Positions 10,876 through 23,296 of a stretch of 64,000 nucleotides of DNA are shown piece by piece. The position numbers and the translations under genes were made by a program. Location: NCBI RefSeq assembly GCF_025370935.1, contig NC_133494.1:17653053-17717052 (forward strand), written 5' to 3'. How positions within the stretch are numbered: the first letter of the stretch is position 1; every line of letters starts with the position of its first letter. The DNA is from Choristoneura fumiferana (lineage: Eukaryota > Arthropoda > Insecta > Lepidoptera > Tortricidae). A model generated the notes under the pieces. It was given only the letters and a program-made list of their open reading frames with translations. It ran no database searches and was not told the DNA's origin.

Positions 10876-11212
10876 ACACGAGTAAAATTGCCATAACCTA
10901 TAAACAATTAAACACAAAAAAATGTTTCTGGGCTAACTATATGACACTTTATTTTCAAAATTTAGCAAATCATGTGATGTCACCGGTCTCGTAAATTATT
11001 ATTTTATCTGTGGCCGCGCGATTTGTCTAATTATGCAACGTCTGCCGCGTCTCTGCGAGCCCTAAGCAAATGTATCAACAAGTAAAGTCAACATCCCGTT
11101 AAGGTGCTGGCACTCGGCATTTACAGATTTTTATGTAATAGCTGTTGCCCGCGGTTTTGCTGGCGAAGAATATGTTCGTGGCTATCCTACGGGAACAACT
11201 GCAATATAAAGC

Positions 11213-11435
11213 GGCAATTACACTGAGTCGTTCGCCGCATGCTGCATGCGGCGACCGCAAAAGTGTAAGAACACAGTAGTCGGCCACATTCAGCGAGCGA
11301 CAGTTGCCACCGCCTTAATATGGCCGCCGCAGTAGACGGACAGACTAATGTAAAGGCGACAGTCGTTCGCCGAAGTAGTTTGAAACGAATTCGGCGACCG
11401 CGACCGCATTAGGTGAACGACGCAGTGTAATTGCC
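11213..11435. mobile_element. MITE with ggcaattacactg ends
   Basis: A 223-bp element that is GC-richer than its surroundings. Terminal inverted repeats are ggcaattacactgagtcgtt and gaacgacgcagtgtaattgcc (one mismatch). Internal parts are rich in 'ggcgaccgc' and 'ttcgcc'. No clear target duplication and no ORF. Confidence 0.75.
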
Positions 11436-13584
11436 ACTTAAATGTATCGATGTGTTATCCTGGCTACAAACCCATTAAGTCATTTTTGCTACTTGTTCCA
11501 CGAAGAAGCCCTAGGCCTATTAAGAAGGCGACGGCATTGGACACATGTTTCAAACTGATATGTTGGACAAAAAGGACCTTTTTCCTGGCACTTTTTCGTA
11601 TCTTGAGCTTTCTGACATAACCTCTACATCTTATACCAAACGGAACCAAGGACTTCGCCAGCCGATGATCCAGGCTCTCCCCCTTCTTTCTGCTCCTCTT
11701 ACTCAGGTTTCTTCGCCATAAATCAGCTTTCGTATCTACGCAATCAAGTGGAAGATTTCAAATACTTAGGTTTCAATAAGCATTTCAACAGAGCCTTAAG
11801 TGCGCCTACGACGCGCAAAATGGCCGCTCGACGTCACCTCAGTTATCTCCTACACTTCAACTAGCGAAAACTTTATTATTAGCAGTGTTTCAGATTAATC
11901 GGTTTTCGCTGGCTGTATCGCGCAAACAATTGCTGGCAACGTTAAAGTGATGCGTCGTATCGGCTCGGGGACGGTTCACAAGTGTTTCTACATCGTTCTG
12001 CTTTTGCCTTTCGAAGAGTGAGTGATGGGGTAGGCCAGTGTGTGTGGAATCGCCTGCTTGCTAGTTTTTATGAAATTGGACTTACGGGATTGACGAAAAG
12101 TAAGTAACAGTGGTAATATTTAGTGCGGGATGTTGTGAAGAATCGTTTTACAAGAGGATGGTGATGATTAGAGGTAGAAGTGATCAGAAACAGTGTTTTT
12201 CACTCCTCCTTTTTTTTAACAAGAAAATTTAAAACAATAATATTACCTGCTAACGGTATGAATCCAAGTTATTTGAAATAAATGATACCATTATGAAGTT
12301 ATAGTTATATTACGGAATTTAATCAAGATTATCATTTATGGCTAAAAATACCTCGAGGTTTCGGTCACAGGTTGATCAATGGTCACTAGTTAAACGCGAA
12401 AGTTTAAAACAATTAACAATATTACTGACTTTCAATATAGTTGTTGACGTTAGCAGATATAAATTGAAATACTCAAAAATATTAGATTGTGTGTTTTCTA
12501 CATTGTATCAATTGCTCCGTTGAATTTTAACACGAGTTCATTAGAACCTAGGTACTACTTTGTGCTAATTTGGCCGTGGTGAGCATGACTCTCAGAAAGC
12601 TATATACTTATGTAGAGTCTATTGGTGTAGAGCTTAAAAAATAGAATATTTTAGACGTAGATAAATAGGTAGGCACGTGCAAGGGCATATATAATAATTT
12701 TTCCACAATTCATATGGAACACAACACCTATTTTAACAAATATATCTTTTGATAGCATTGATTTAGAAGTTTTTTTGCTGCTTCTAAGAGCCGCTGACTT
12801 GGGTATTGATGTTAATTTCGGATTTTTTTATGTTAATCTCGACGCGTTCAAAAATGGGTCTTGACAGACAGATAGACATACAACCAAGTGATCCTTTCAT
12901 TAAGGGCTCATTGCCTTAGAGGTGTGGAACCTTAAACCGGAACCATAAAATAAAAAACAAAAATCATAATGTAAAAAATCCTAGTAACTATGCTACAAAA
13001 AATTGCGGTAAAGCGCTTTCAACCTTTACTTTCCAGCGTCAGAGTCCGTAAACCTATTCCAAACCTACATAACTGTCTTGCGTCTGCAGACCGATTACTT
13101 GGCTAAACATCCACTAACCCTGATGAACAACAAACAACCAACGGTTCCTCCACCCGTAACTTCAAACAGCACATTATCAAACCATCGTCGCTCGCCGTAC
13201 GTTTGGATGTAATGTGTCAAACACAATCGCGTACAAATAAAAAACTAGCCAATCAGAAAGCGACGTCTTCTTCGCAAATTGCTATACCAATATTTGGCTT
13301 TCAGAAGCCTTTAGTTATACGACGCAAATTATTAGAACTGTACCCACGCGTCTAAAGATTATATACCTCTATCATGTCTGGATTTAACCAGTTGGAACAT
13401 TGAAGTCCTAAGTATTGTTTGTTCCTTCAGTGGGTGAAATAGAGAACAATAAATGGCTGTGATTATCAAGACGAAGCAGCGACATTTTCCTAAATATTTG
13501 GAAGACAGCAACGACTGAAGTCCGAGCTGGATTATCATACGTTTACAGGTTTGTAACATTTCCATATAAGACCGACCCCAGGGG
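11436..13584. other. Intergenic, no gene seen
   Basis: Short non-coding frames only. Bases about 12840-12960 carry a degraded piece of a dispersed repeat ('gacagacagatagacatacaa', 'aagggctcattgcct', 'aaccggaacc'). Nothing else is recognisable. Confidence 0.35.
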
Positions 13585-13793
13585 GGCGATTATGGATTAT
13601 GGCATTGCAACCGCCTCATTTCTCTGGTCACATTTTTTACGAATTGGCTGTAGATTTTGATGTCGTTTTGGATTGTTTGTCAGAGTCCCTGTATTTCTAA
13701 CAGATAATTAAAAAACTGTATCAGAATATTCGGGCATTTATACGGAAAAGTGTCCAGAAAAATGAGACGGTTGAAACGCCCGAATAATCGCCT
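13585..13793. mobile_element. MITE with ggcgattat ends
   Basis: About 209 bp. Outer ends ggcgattat and ataatcgcc pair, as do inner arms 'caaccgcctcatttctctgg' and 'ccagaaaaatgagacggttg'. The centre is AT-rich. No ORF. Confidence 0.65.
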
Positions 13794-14127
13794 CATTGAG
13801 ATCCAAAGTAAATCACCCAACAAATAAATGTTTTCACACAAGTTTTTTATGCTTCCGTAGCCCTCTGTGGATTGGAATACCGACTGTCAAGTGATAGACG
13901 ACTAATATTGGTTACCTAGAGTTGAATAGCAGGTGTTTCAAAAGCATTTGGACATTTGGGCCGTTTTCTTACATAAGCAAAGTTTGTAGATATTTTTAAA
14001 CTCTATATTTCGCAAACTAATCCCTTAATTGAACAAAAACATGACACTTGAAATCTATCTAGAACTTACTATCTAGAACATACAACATACTACAATTTCA
14101 AGCAGGTTGTGTTTTTTAAATCCCTTT

Positions 14128-14730
14128 TTAGGATTCCGTAGCCAAAATGGAAAAACGGAACCGGAACGGGTCTGTCTGTCTGTCTGTCTGTTTGTTCGTC
14201 CACGGCTTTGCTCAGGGACTATCAATGCTAGAACACTGTAATTTTGCACGAATATATATGTAAACTATGCCGACAAAATGGTACAATTTTTTTTTTTATA
14301 GTAAGTAGGTACCTCCCTTAGACTAAAGTGGGGGTGATTCTTTCTCGTCTAACCTTATAGTGTGGGCTATCGTTAGATAGGTTTTTTAAAACCATTAGGG
14401 GGTTGCTATAACGATTTTTCAAGACAGTGATTTGTTTGCAAAGTATTCAACTTTAAAGTGAAAATTTTCATTAAACCTAAACCGGTGGGTGAAAAAATTT
14501 GAAAAAATTCAGGACAGTATATCAAACTTACAAGGAAAACTTTAACGATTAAGTTTTCTTGTGAATTATAAGTACCTAGTTTAAGATTAAATAGCAGCCT
14601 AAGGTTTGAACCTAAACTTGGAATATTCCGTACAAAATAATAAATTCTACTATTACTACTATTTTTTCGTTATGGCTACGGAACTCTATTTCGGGCGTGT
14701 CCAATACGCTCTTGGCCGGTTTTTTTTACT
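14128..14730 (+). repeat. Dispersed repeat of the 'ttccgtagccaaaatgg' family
   Basis: Starts at 'ggattccgtagccaaaatgg', holds a (tgtc)n run at 14169-14192, the block 'cggctttgctcagggactat', and 'aactatgccgacaaaatggt', and ends near 'cttggccggtttttttt'. A degraded copy lies at about 42365-42560, and an end fragment at about 1344. It is non-coding; the class is unresolved. Confidence 0.6.
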
Positions 14731-14741
14731 GTGCCTAGACT

Positions 14742-14886
14742 AAGGGCCTGTTTCACCACTTGTCGACTAACTTTAAGTGACGGATATCAGTGATGCCGTC
14801 TCTGTTTGTTTTGTCCGAATAAACAAAGACGGCATTACTTTTATCTGACACTTAAAGTTAGTCGACAGGTGGCGAAACAGGCCCTA
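14742..14886. mobile_element. MITE with agggcctgtttc ends
   Basis: About 145 bp. 'gggcctgtttcaccacttgt' pairs with 'caggtggcgaaacaggccc', and 'cgactaactttaagtg' with 'cacttaaagttagtcg'. The centre holds 'gatgccgtctctgtttgttt'. A diverged copy is found at 58192-58333. Confidence 0.8.
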
Positions 14887-15209
14887 AAAGTTATGAATGT
14901 AGCACACCGATTAAATATTTAGCGTGGTTGCATACTATTTAGATAATTTAACACTGACCGTTTTTCAGTCAGCTTCATTCTTTTCTAAAAACGGGTACAA
15001 AAATAATTACAAGAGTAGGTAGAGTCAAAAATTAAGTAGAATTGTATATAAATACATTTAACAACATACACATTGTTAAAACATTTGAAAATAAAATGCG
15101 ATAAACTAACTGAAAATAAAAATGCTGTTGGGGTGGCTGAGGTTTTCAATTATTTAACTAACATGGGGCTGAAATGAAATGATGACTATAATTTTCAATG
15201 TAGAGGTAT

Positions 15210-16100
15210 ACTTTTTACAAATTTTATAATATTCCACACAATTACACTTTCATGGCATTTGCACATTGAAAATGTGAACAATAGAATAAGGAAACTTAAC
15301 TGGATTTTTAAGATATTTAGGCATATTACTACTAAGGAACTCATGAATCAGTTATACATTACTTTGGCGCAACCAATAATGAGTTATTGTATTGCTGTTT
15401 GGGGAGGTGCTGCCAAAACAAAATTCATGGATGTCGAAAGATGACAGCGTTGCTTGCTTAAGCTGATGTACTTGAAACCATACAGGTTCCCCACTAGGGA
15501 ACTGTATGAAATTAGTGACCAATTATCGATGAGAAAGCTGTATGTTCTCAACGCAGTGCTAAAGCTACATAAAACGTTGAAATTTAACCCAACCATAGAA
15601 ACCCGTAGACGCAAAATTAACGCTGCTCCCCAACCAAACAGTAAATCCATGTTTGCTAGAAGGCAATATAAAGCGCAGTCAGCACATATATATAACATTG
15701 TAAATAATAGGCTCAACATCCATCAACTACTGCTGACTGTACTGTTGTCGGAAAACACCTGTCATGTTAAAAACCTTGCCATGTTTCGAATACCACCGTA
15801 CTATAAGCACGCTACCTACAACCCGGACAAGCGACAAATTATTTTTAAAATTAGCTCGACGTTTGAACCATATTACAGCGGCAGTGTTCACGAGTAGATT
15901 CAATCGACTACCCCATAACTACAGGCAAACAGGCATGCAGGCTATGTGCAAGTTGCGGAAAGTTTCCAAAAAGTTGGAAAAGTTCTCGGAAATTACTGGA
16001 AATTTAAATTTTCGCGTTTTCCAGCGACTGGTCAGACATAAGTGCCGACAGAACGAGTTGCAAATCCAGGGGAGAGAATTTTGCCCAGCAGTGGGATAAT
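15210..16100 (+). mobile_element. Non-LTR retrotransposon, 3' end of reverse transcriptase ORF (broken)
   Basis: Translated pieces match the C-terminal (thumb and post-RT) part of insect LINE reverse transcriptases: 'IENVNNRIRKLNWIFKIFRH', then 'IMSYCIAVWGGAAKTKFMD', then 'PYRFPTRELYEI', ending near 'RFNRLPHNYR'. An in-frame TGA at 15442-15444 and a frame change near 15890 break the coding sequence. The catalytic palm lies in the missing 5' part, so the copy is 5'-truncated and dead. It resembles the Jockey/CR1 side of the non-LTR elements. Confidence 0.8.
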
Positions 16101-16254
16101 ACAGGCTAACAATAAAATTAAGAAACGGAAAGTTTCAATCCGCATACAAAATTGTAAGAAGTTTCCGAAATTTTCCTATATGAAAAATTCCGCAATTTTG
16201 GGAAGTTTCCTTTGGCGCACTTTGATTAAAAATTCAATCACTCTGGTTTTTTAA

Positions 16255-17325
16255 GCAACATTAGTGATCCACGATGTGATTTGTTGGAAATCGAATAGTA
16301 GGTATAAAGTTAGACGTTATGTTCCAATTATTTACTCAGCATATGACAATAATGATCTAGTTCTCATTTACTTAGTCAACAACTACTTCCGGTGTGGCTT
16401 CTAGATGCAGGATGCACTGTTTTGCAGCGGAAAACTAGAACTAACCATTATAGTATCTATTTATGTTTACTGTAATACGATAATAAGTATTAACGCGGTA
16501 TTTTCTTCTACATAACGTGATATTTCTCTACTGATAGACATGGTAAACGTTTTAAACGTTAAGAATTTATATCTCTACCATATATTTCACCACTACATTC
16601 AGGGCGGCAATTTTTAACACTACCTGGAGGAGGAAATCTTAATACTGCAGATGGGAAAATACGAACATTTGTATTTTTTTACCATGTTTGTTAGAGAGAT
16701 TTGTTCTTTATGTTATGAATGATCTATAGATTTATTTCATAGAAATATTATTATGTTTGTGTGTGTGCTTGTTTTTGTATATTAGTCGGTTCGATCCCAA
16801 GTGTATTTTGAAAAATATTTGAATGCAGTTTAATTGGTTTCCTTTCAAAAAATGAAATATTTAATTACAGCAAATTTTCCTATCTTCAACATTTATACTA
16901 CTTTCCTCCCCTAATATTACTTACTTAAGTTCCCATGAGACATATTGATAAAATTCCTCCCCTCTCACTCAGTGAATACAAATATAAAAATATGAAGCTT
17001 AAAATTGGATATCTCGATGACGACGATAGTTTTGTCAATATTAACGGCATGATTACTTATGTCTAGTAATTTGAAGTTGGAACTGCTAAGGGAGTTATGT
17101 TTTGCCCATAATAAAGGGTTGATGCTAGTATAGGAAAGCAGAAATCCTGTCACCAAAATGCCAATTTTATCCAAAATGATACCAAATTGTCGGCAAGGAT
17201 AAATTAGCTCAGCTTGCGCGATTATAAAGTAGCTATGCTACATGGTCGGAGGCATCCTGTGGAATAAGCTAACATAAATAATGCTGAGGAATAGTAGAAG
17301 ACTAAGGGCTAACGTCGTGTTGCAG
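16255..17325. other. Region upstream of the Toll-like gene
   Basis: AT-rich with no recognisable repeat and no coding exon. Since the first coding exon is preceded by a plausible acceptor (tgttgcag, 17318-17325), a 5' UTR exon and the promoter should lie further upstream, possibly here. I cannot point to a core promoter. Confidence 0.3.
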
Positions 17326-17340
17326 ATCGTGTTGCGAGCG

Positions 17341-20300
17341 ATGTTCGCGGCGAGCGTGCTGTGGCTGCTGCTGTGTTACGCGCAATGTGCGCGCGCCACC
17401 CTCGTCAACGACTTCGAAGAATTCGCCAATACCATCCTCACTCAGGTAAAGAAATAACGAACTTCGACTTTAAAGTGTCATTAACCAATTTGATTTCTAG
17501 GTCACCATCTTTGCCGTCATAATTAAGCATTGCTATAGATATAGATAGAAAAATAACCTAACCATAAAAAATCATTTTTAATACGAGCTTTTTTTGCTGA
17601 CTGTACTTTTTGTTGACTGTACTTGCATTGTCACCAAAACTACATTTGCATACCAAATTTCAAGTCGATGCTATTAACCGTTGAAGAGTTCCGTCCTGCG
17701 GAGACGATCCTGGATCCTGGCTGGACTAGCAGGATATCACTACTAGATTATTGTATTATCACGCGATTTACATAAGTATTCCAAATTTCAAGTCAATCTG
17801 ACTACTTGTAAACAAATTTAACTTGCAAGATTGGGCTACAGACAGACAGACAGACAGACAACGGGACAGGTGAAACTAAATAAAAGCTTGTAAAATAAGA
17901 TAAGATTCCATGATGCTGCATGTATCAAATTGATTGACTGTAGGTAAAGACAGAGCCCAATCGATCTATAAAACAAGTGATTTCGTACTGGAGAAGTTTT
18001 TTATTAGCTATGCCATTTGGTACAAAGGTTATAAGCTAGGGTTTGAAACCAAGATCCTCCTCTTGAGAGGCTATAGGTTAAATGCTAGGCTACCACGGTG
18101 ATTGTGGCATTCCGAAGCGAAATGTTCAGGAAGATTTTTCAACCATGTTGTTTTACGTCCCTGTATCTTTCCTTGCATTATTTGCTAGAGAAGATTTGCG
18201 ATAAGCTTCTTTACACTGAAATTAGTTTTCCCATCAGGATGAAGACCGCAGCGTAGACTTGCCGGTGGAGCTGGGTGTGGACCGCGGCTCGGGCTGCATC
18301 TGCCGTGCCAGCAGGAACCGGCGCGTCATCGTCTGCTTCGGTAACTACGAGTGCAAGCGGTTCCCCAGGGTATGTTGCTTGGCCCTATTTTGTGCCTTAG
18401 TTATATTAATGAAAATGGAAAAGTTTAATACCGATTTAAGCATTTTAAAAGTCGTTGGCGATGTTGCCGATAGCCGACGTTCTCGTGCCAAAATCTACCA
18501 ATGTAATGTCTAATGTGTGCCTCGCAAAATATTATATATTTCCGACGCTAAATTTACTATTAAAAGCTTATTAAAAGTACTAAACTACGGATAAAACACA
18601 TCGAGATTTAATTCATTCCAACTAGATGGCTAAAATTTGGGTAGGATTATCATTTTTTGAAATTAAAAAAAAAAACACCTAACTAAATAGTAACAATACT
18701 CGTACAGTACTTAAAAGGAATATTAAATATCACGCTGACAACGTTAAAAATCACACAGAAGCGAAATTGACGAGAAAATCTTGAAGCGAAGACTTGTGTA
18801 GATTTCTACACATAATATTTTATGTTTTTGTTGTATAATCTATGGTTCCGAATTGATTGACTCTTCTGATCTATGGCATATCAAGATGGTGAGATTATGA
18901 TATGGATATAAGAATCTGTCTCTGTAAACTTACGACTAAATAAAACACATTAAATATAAATAAAGTCTTATTAATACATGGTGTCAGAAGAAATTAAGAA
19001 ATGTCAAAAGAAATGGAGGCCCTCACCGAGATACTCAAAACTCAAACGGAATTGCTGGCCCATGCGGACGCAAATTCAGAACTATCCAATAATAAAATGA
19101 AAAGTGATGTTCACGTCCCATGGCCCCCGCCTCTAAGCATTTCTGGCGAGACTTCGGCAGCGTTTAAGACATTCGAAGATGGTTGGGCAAACTATGTGGC
19201 CGCCACGGGTATGGAGATGGGGCACGGAGCGCGAGTCACAAGGCGAGTCTTTGCTTAGCGCTATCGGTGCTGCTGCTAATAACAAATATTTATTTGATGT
19301 GGCTGATGCAACGAAGAGAAGTACCAAAGAGTTGATGGAAGTTCTTCGGGATCGCATGGTGAAAAAGCGAAATGTTATTTATAATCGCTTTATGTTTAAC
19401 CTCGAATACAGAAGGAAAATGAGCGGTTTGACAGCTTTTTATTGGACCTTCAGAAGCTAATAAGCACTTGTGAATACAAGGAATTTGAACAGCACCTTCT
19501 TCGAGATAGGATAGTAGTAGGCATTGGACAGCAACCTAGAACTGTTGAAGGCTGAAAAGTTAGACCTGACACTAGCTATTGATTGTGCAGATCGGCAGAA
19601 GCTACTTCTGATCAGCTACTTGTTTTGAAAAGTCAAGAAAAAGAAATTAATAAGGTGTCAACATCAAAGGGAAAGAATGTTTGTAAGTTTACAGAGACAG
19701 ATTCTTATATCCATATCATAATCTCACCATCTTGATATGCCATAGATCAGAGAGAGTCAATCAAATTCGAACCATAGATTATACAACAGTTTTGTTTAGC
19801 GAGAAATATGTAAAAATACACTAAGGAAACGCGTTTAGTAGAGAGTTTTACGTTAAAACAAGTTTTATCGTGCATAATCAGTTTTTGTCCATTTTCCCCA
19901 AGTTTCACCAAAACTAGCAATAATTGCGTAACGTAACGTAGTACTTTAATAACATTATTTTTGTAATTTAATATTTAATAATAAATTATTGCCCGAATGA
20001 TAAGAGATAAGAATGCTAAAGTTAACTCTTGTGACGCAGCAGAAACGACAAATAAAAGGCAGGTTAAAGATAAATACAGCACACGACATTGCCGTTTCGT
20101 GAAGCAAAAAGTTAGAAGTAACATATCAAACTCCGCATATTATATTTGGCTTATATACGAAGTCCACCACTGCGTAGTATGTGATGGCAGATAACAAAGA
20201 TTTGTTTGCTTAGCACGTGTTTTTAAAATAACCTTTCAAAGTAAATTTGGACTTCTTATTTCATAACATAAATAACTTGACTGAATAGTATTTTTTGTGA

Positions 20301-23123
20301 TTAAAATTTTCTAATCCTGCCGTGAAGCAGCAGTGCTTGCACTGTTGTGTTTGGCGTGGAGAGTAAGACAGCCGGTGAAATTACTGGCACTTGAGGTATC
20401 CCATCTTAGGCCTCTAGGTTGGCAACGCATTACCCCTGGTGGTGCAGATGTTTATGGGCGGTGGTGATCTCTTACCATCAGGAGACCCACTTGCTCGTTT
20501 GCCATCCAGTCGAATAAAAAAAAAATATTCAAGAGCTTAAGAGATTAACTCGTACCAAGCTGTGACAATTATTTGCGTATCTAATGATTAGTTTAATCTA
20601 GAGAGAATTAACTGGCGTCTTAGATATTATTGATCGAAATACGTCATACATTTTTATGTGACTTTAGGGAAATACAATTGAGGTCATATTTCTCATACCT
20701 GTCAATCATTTTCATAATTTCTTAACTCTCCGAAAAATTAATGTCAAAAAGAACTTCGCGGATATTAAATTATTTCTTATAAATTACAGATTCAATTTAA
20801 AAGCGACGCTTTGCGCGTAAGGACTTCCATCATCAGTGAGATCCTCAAAGGAGACTTGGAAACCTTGCACCATCTGAGGATCCTGGAGATTGAAGCCAAC
20901 CACCAGCTAAAGTACTTTGAGCCAGGACTCTTTCGCAACATGAGCAACCTGCAGCAGCTCTCCATATCTTACAACACCGCCTTGCTGACCCTCGCTGAAG
21001 ACACTTTTGAAGGCTTGACTAACCTCCATAACCTCACTTTAGTCAACAACGGATTTACCAACATAGTTCAACTTATACCGGCCTTCAAACCTAGCATCCT
21101 TCCTTCTTTAAAAGGTCTGGACTTATCGGAAAATTGTTTCGAACAAATACCAGAAGAAACCTTCATTCCAATGACAGGCACCACCCTGAACCGTCTAGAA
21201 ATACATTTGTGCAGTCTGGAGTACATCCACCCTCATAGCTTCTTACCATTACAGAAACTTAAAGAGCTGCATATTGGAGAAAATGATCTGAATTCAAGTC
21301 TGATTGGAAATTTTTTGCTAAAGATGATTCACCAACAGATTAACTTGACTTATCTTGATGTGTCCGGAATGGGTTTCAGAAAACAGCCGCCATGGAGGTT
21401 GATAAATATTATTGCTCAGACAACTATCAAGAGGCTTATTCTTGCCCAAAATCAGTTCGAGATGATCAGCGACGATGCATTTCCTCGTATGGTTAACATC
21501 GAAGAACTGGATCTTAGAAAAGTCTACGCGATAAGTATAGGACCCAATGCGTTTGATCCTTCGAAGTTTCCAAATCTAAAAGTCTTACTACTTGGAGGAA
21601 ACAATCTACCGGGAGTGCATCAGACACACCTATCTAATCAACTGTTATTGCTGGACTTATCTTGTAACAAAGGTAGCTCTGCTAACCCGATGTATTATGA
21701 AATTGACAGGGACACCTTCAGTCAAAGCAAACAATTGAGAGTGCTAAATCTGTCATATAACAGAATAAAGACTCTATTTGACTACACATTTAGAGGATTA
21801 GAAAAGTTAACAATATTGAACTTGGAGAATGGAACAATATTTTACATAGGAGATGGTACTTTCAAGCCACTCAGGCAACTAGAAATGCTTAATTTGGGAA
21901 ATAATCCCCTGGTTGCTAACGAGAACTTGACTAGCGCGCAATTCAACGGCCTAAATGTGTTGAAGATACTGATTTTGAAAAACTGTGGGATCAAACATTT
22001 TTATGACAATGACAATATTTTTGAAATGATGCCCAATCTTACCCATTTGAATCTGAAGAACAATCAATTGTACTACATCACTGCAGAGACAATCAAGCCA
22101 CTAAAATTGCTACAAGTCCTGGACTTAAGTGAGAACCTCCTTATATCTTGGTGGAAGCCGTTATTTCTGACGTCAGGAGTTGCCCCGCGGAAGCTATATT
22201 TGACAAACAATAAGATATCGCATTTCTCCGTCAGTATGATGCAAGACATTAATTATCTTTTAGAAGATGCTAGGAATTCGAGTGCCGAAGTTGACTTGAT
22301 GGAAAACATCTTTGTCTGTGACTGTAGCACGATGTACAGGACTTACTTGTGGCTAGACACAAATGGGTCATCCATTCTGAAAGACTATTTTGCTCATTCG
22401 AAATTTCAATGCAGTAGCCCTGATGTTTGGGAAGATCGAAGAGTGTCTGAATACCTTTCGTCAGTTAAAAAGCTACACTGTCTAGTCTATCAAAAGATTT
22501 CAAACATCATGGTCCTAGTTTGGACAGCGCCCTCTCTCGTTACTATCATAATGATCGTTATGACAGTCACCATTATTTACAGATACCGGATCTATATTAG
22601 ATATTGGGTATTTTTAGCCAAATTGGCGCTTGGTAGATCTATCGTAGGGAAAAATTCAAAAAACGAAAGTATTGTAGAAAAGACATATAAATATGACGCG
22701 TTTGTGTCCTACTGCGTTGAAGATAGAGAGTTCGTTATGGAAATGGTTCAACATTTAGAAGAAACCGCTCCTTATTTGAAACTTTGTGTATATGAGAGAG
22801 ACTTTGAAATAGGTTCGGTTATTTCCGAATCAATTGTAACCAGTATTAATGACAGCAGGTACATAATTTTGGTAATAAGCAACAGGTTTGTACAATCCCA
22901 CTGGTGCAGGTGGGAAACTCAGCTGGCTGAGTATCATAGACTTTTTCTAGAAGACGGGACATCCTATGATCCCTTAGTGTTAATAAAAATAGGAGAAATA
23001 GATAATAAATACTTGACGACGACGTTGAAGTACCTTTTAAGAACAAAAATATATCACTCTTGGCACGAGCAGAGCTCAGAGGAATTTTGGAAGAAACTAA
23101 GGAATGTTATAACAAAGAAGTAG
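17341..23123 (+). CDS. Toll-like receptor, Toll-9-like (single-cysteine-cluster type)
   Basis: Three coding exons, all joined at phase 0: 17341-17445, 18238-18369 and 20790-23123, giving 856 aa. Exon 1 has the ATG and a clear signal peptide (MFAASVLWLLLCYAQCARA). Exon 2 holds an N-terminal cysteine cap (Cys55, 57, 68, 74; C-x-C...C...C). Exon 3 encodes many leucine-rich repeats (to about residue 584), a single C-terminal cap with C-D-C and two later cysteines (about 585-645), one membrane helix (about 652-677) and a TIR domain (about 713-856). The TIR shows box 1 'YDAFVSYC', box 2 'ERDFEIGSVISESI' and a box-3-like FW. One LRRCT, no mid-ectodomain cysteine cluster and a vertebrate-like TIR point to the Toll-9 group. 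It should be a membrane receptor signalling through TIR adaptors. The exon 3 frame is open to its acceptor at 20788-20789 and has no upstream ATG, which is why exons 1 and 2 are needed. Subfamily assignment is from memory. Confidence 0.92.
17590..17895 (+). repeat. Dispersed repeat ('gacaacgggacaggtgaaac' family), in Toll intron 1
   Basis: Contains 'accaaatttcaagtcgatgc', a (gaca)n run and an end 'aaataaaagcttgtaaaa'. An inverted copy is at 35085-35350 and a direct copy at 61430-61690. Blocks and order are the same in all three. Non-coding. Confidence 0.75.
18740..19800 (+). mobile_element. Ty3/gypsy retrotransposon remnant with inverted LTR piece
   Basis: LTR-like sequence ends about 18978 and is followed by 'tggtgtcagaag', a typical primer-binding-site start. 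A gag frame begins at 19001 (MSKEMEALTEILKTQTELLA) and continues, after a frameshift near 19240, as 'VRKRNVIYNRFMF'-like sequence ('KKRNVIYNRFMFN') to about 19690. No protease, reverse transcriptase or integrase follows. Instead, 19693-19791 is the reverse complement of 18831-18930, so LTR sequence returns in the opposite orientation. The copy is broken and cannot be autonomous. It lies in intron 2 of the Toll-like gene. Confidence 0.8.
20360..20526 (+). repeat. Lepidopteran SINE/LINE 3' tail ('ccatcaggagaccc' family)
   Basis: Reads through 'taggcctctaggttggcaac', 'gggcggtggtgatctcttac', 'ccatccagtcgaataaaaaa'. It lies in Toll intron 2, about 260 bases before exon 3. Related copies: 6604-6768 (-) and 63815-63908 (+). 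Confidence 0.75.
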
Positions 23124-23290
23124 TAAATTACAAAAGCTTTGTTATTTTATTACATGTTATTTTTATCGTAGGCTGTTTCATTCCACCCTCAAGATAATTT
23201 TGTTAAAATCCTGTATAAAGAGACATTGTTGCGTGAGCAAGTTGTGGCAGCTCAATGTTATCCTCGAGAAAGTTTTGGAAAAGAAAGTGC

Positions 23291-23296
23291 AATAAA
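23291..23296 (+). promoter_or_regulatory. Probable polyadenylation signal of the Toll-like gene
   Basis: A canonical aataaa, about 168 bases after the stop codon at 23121-23123. It is the first canonical hexamer on this strand after the stop. Confidence 0.5.
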
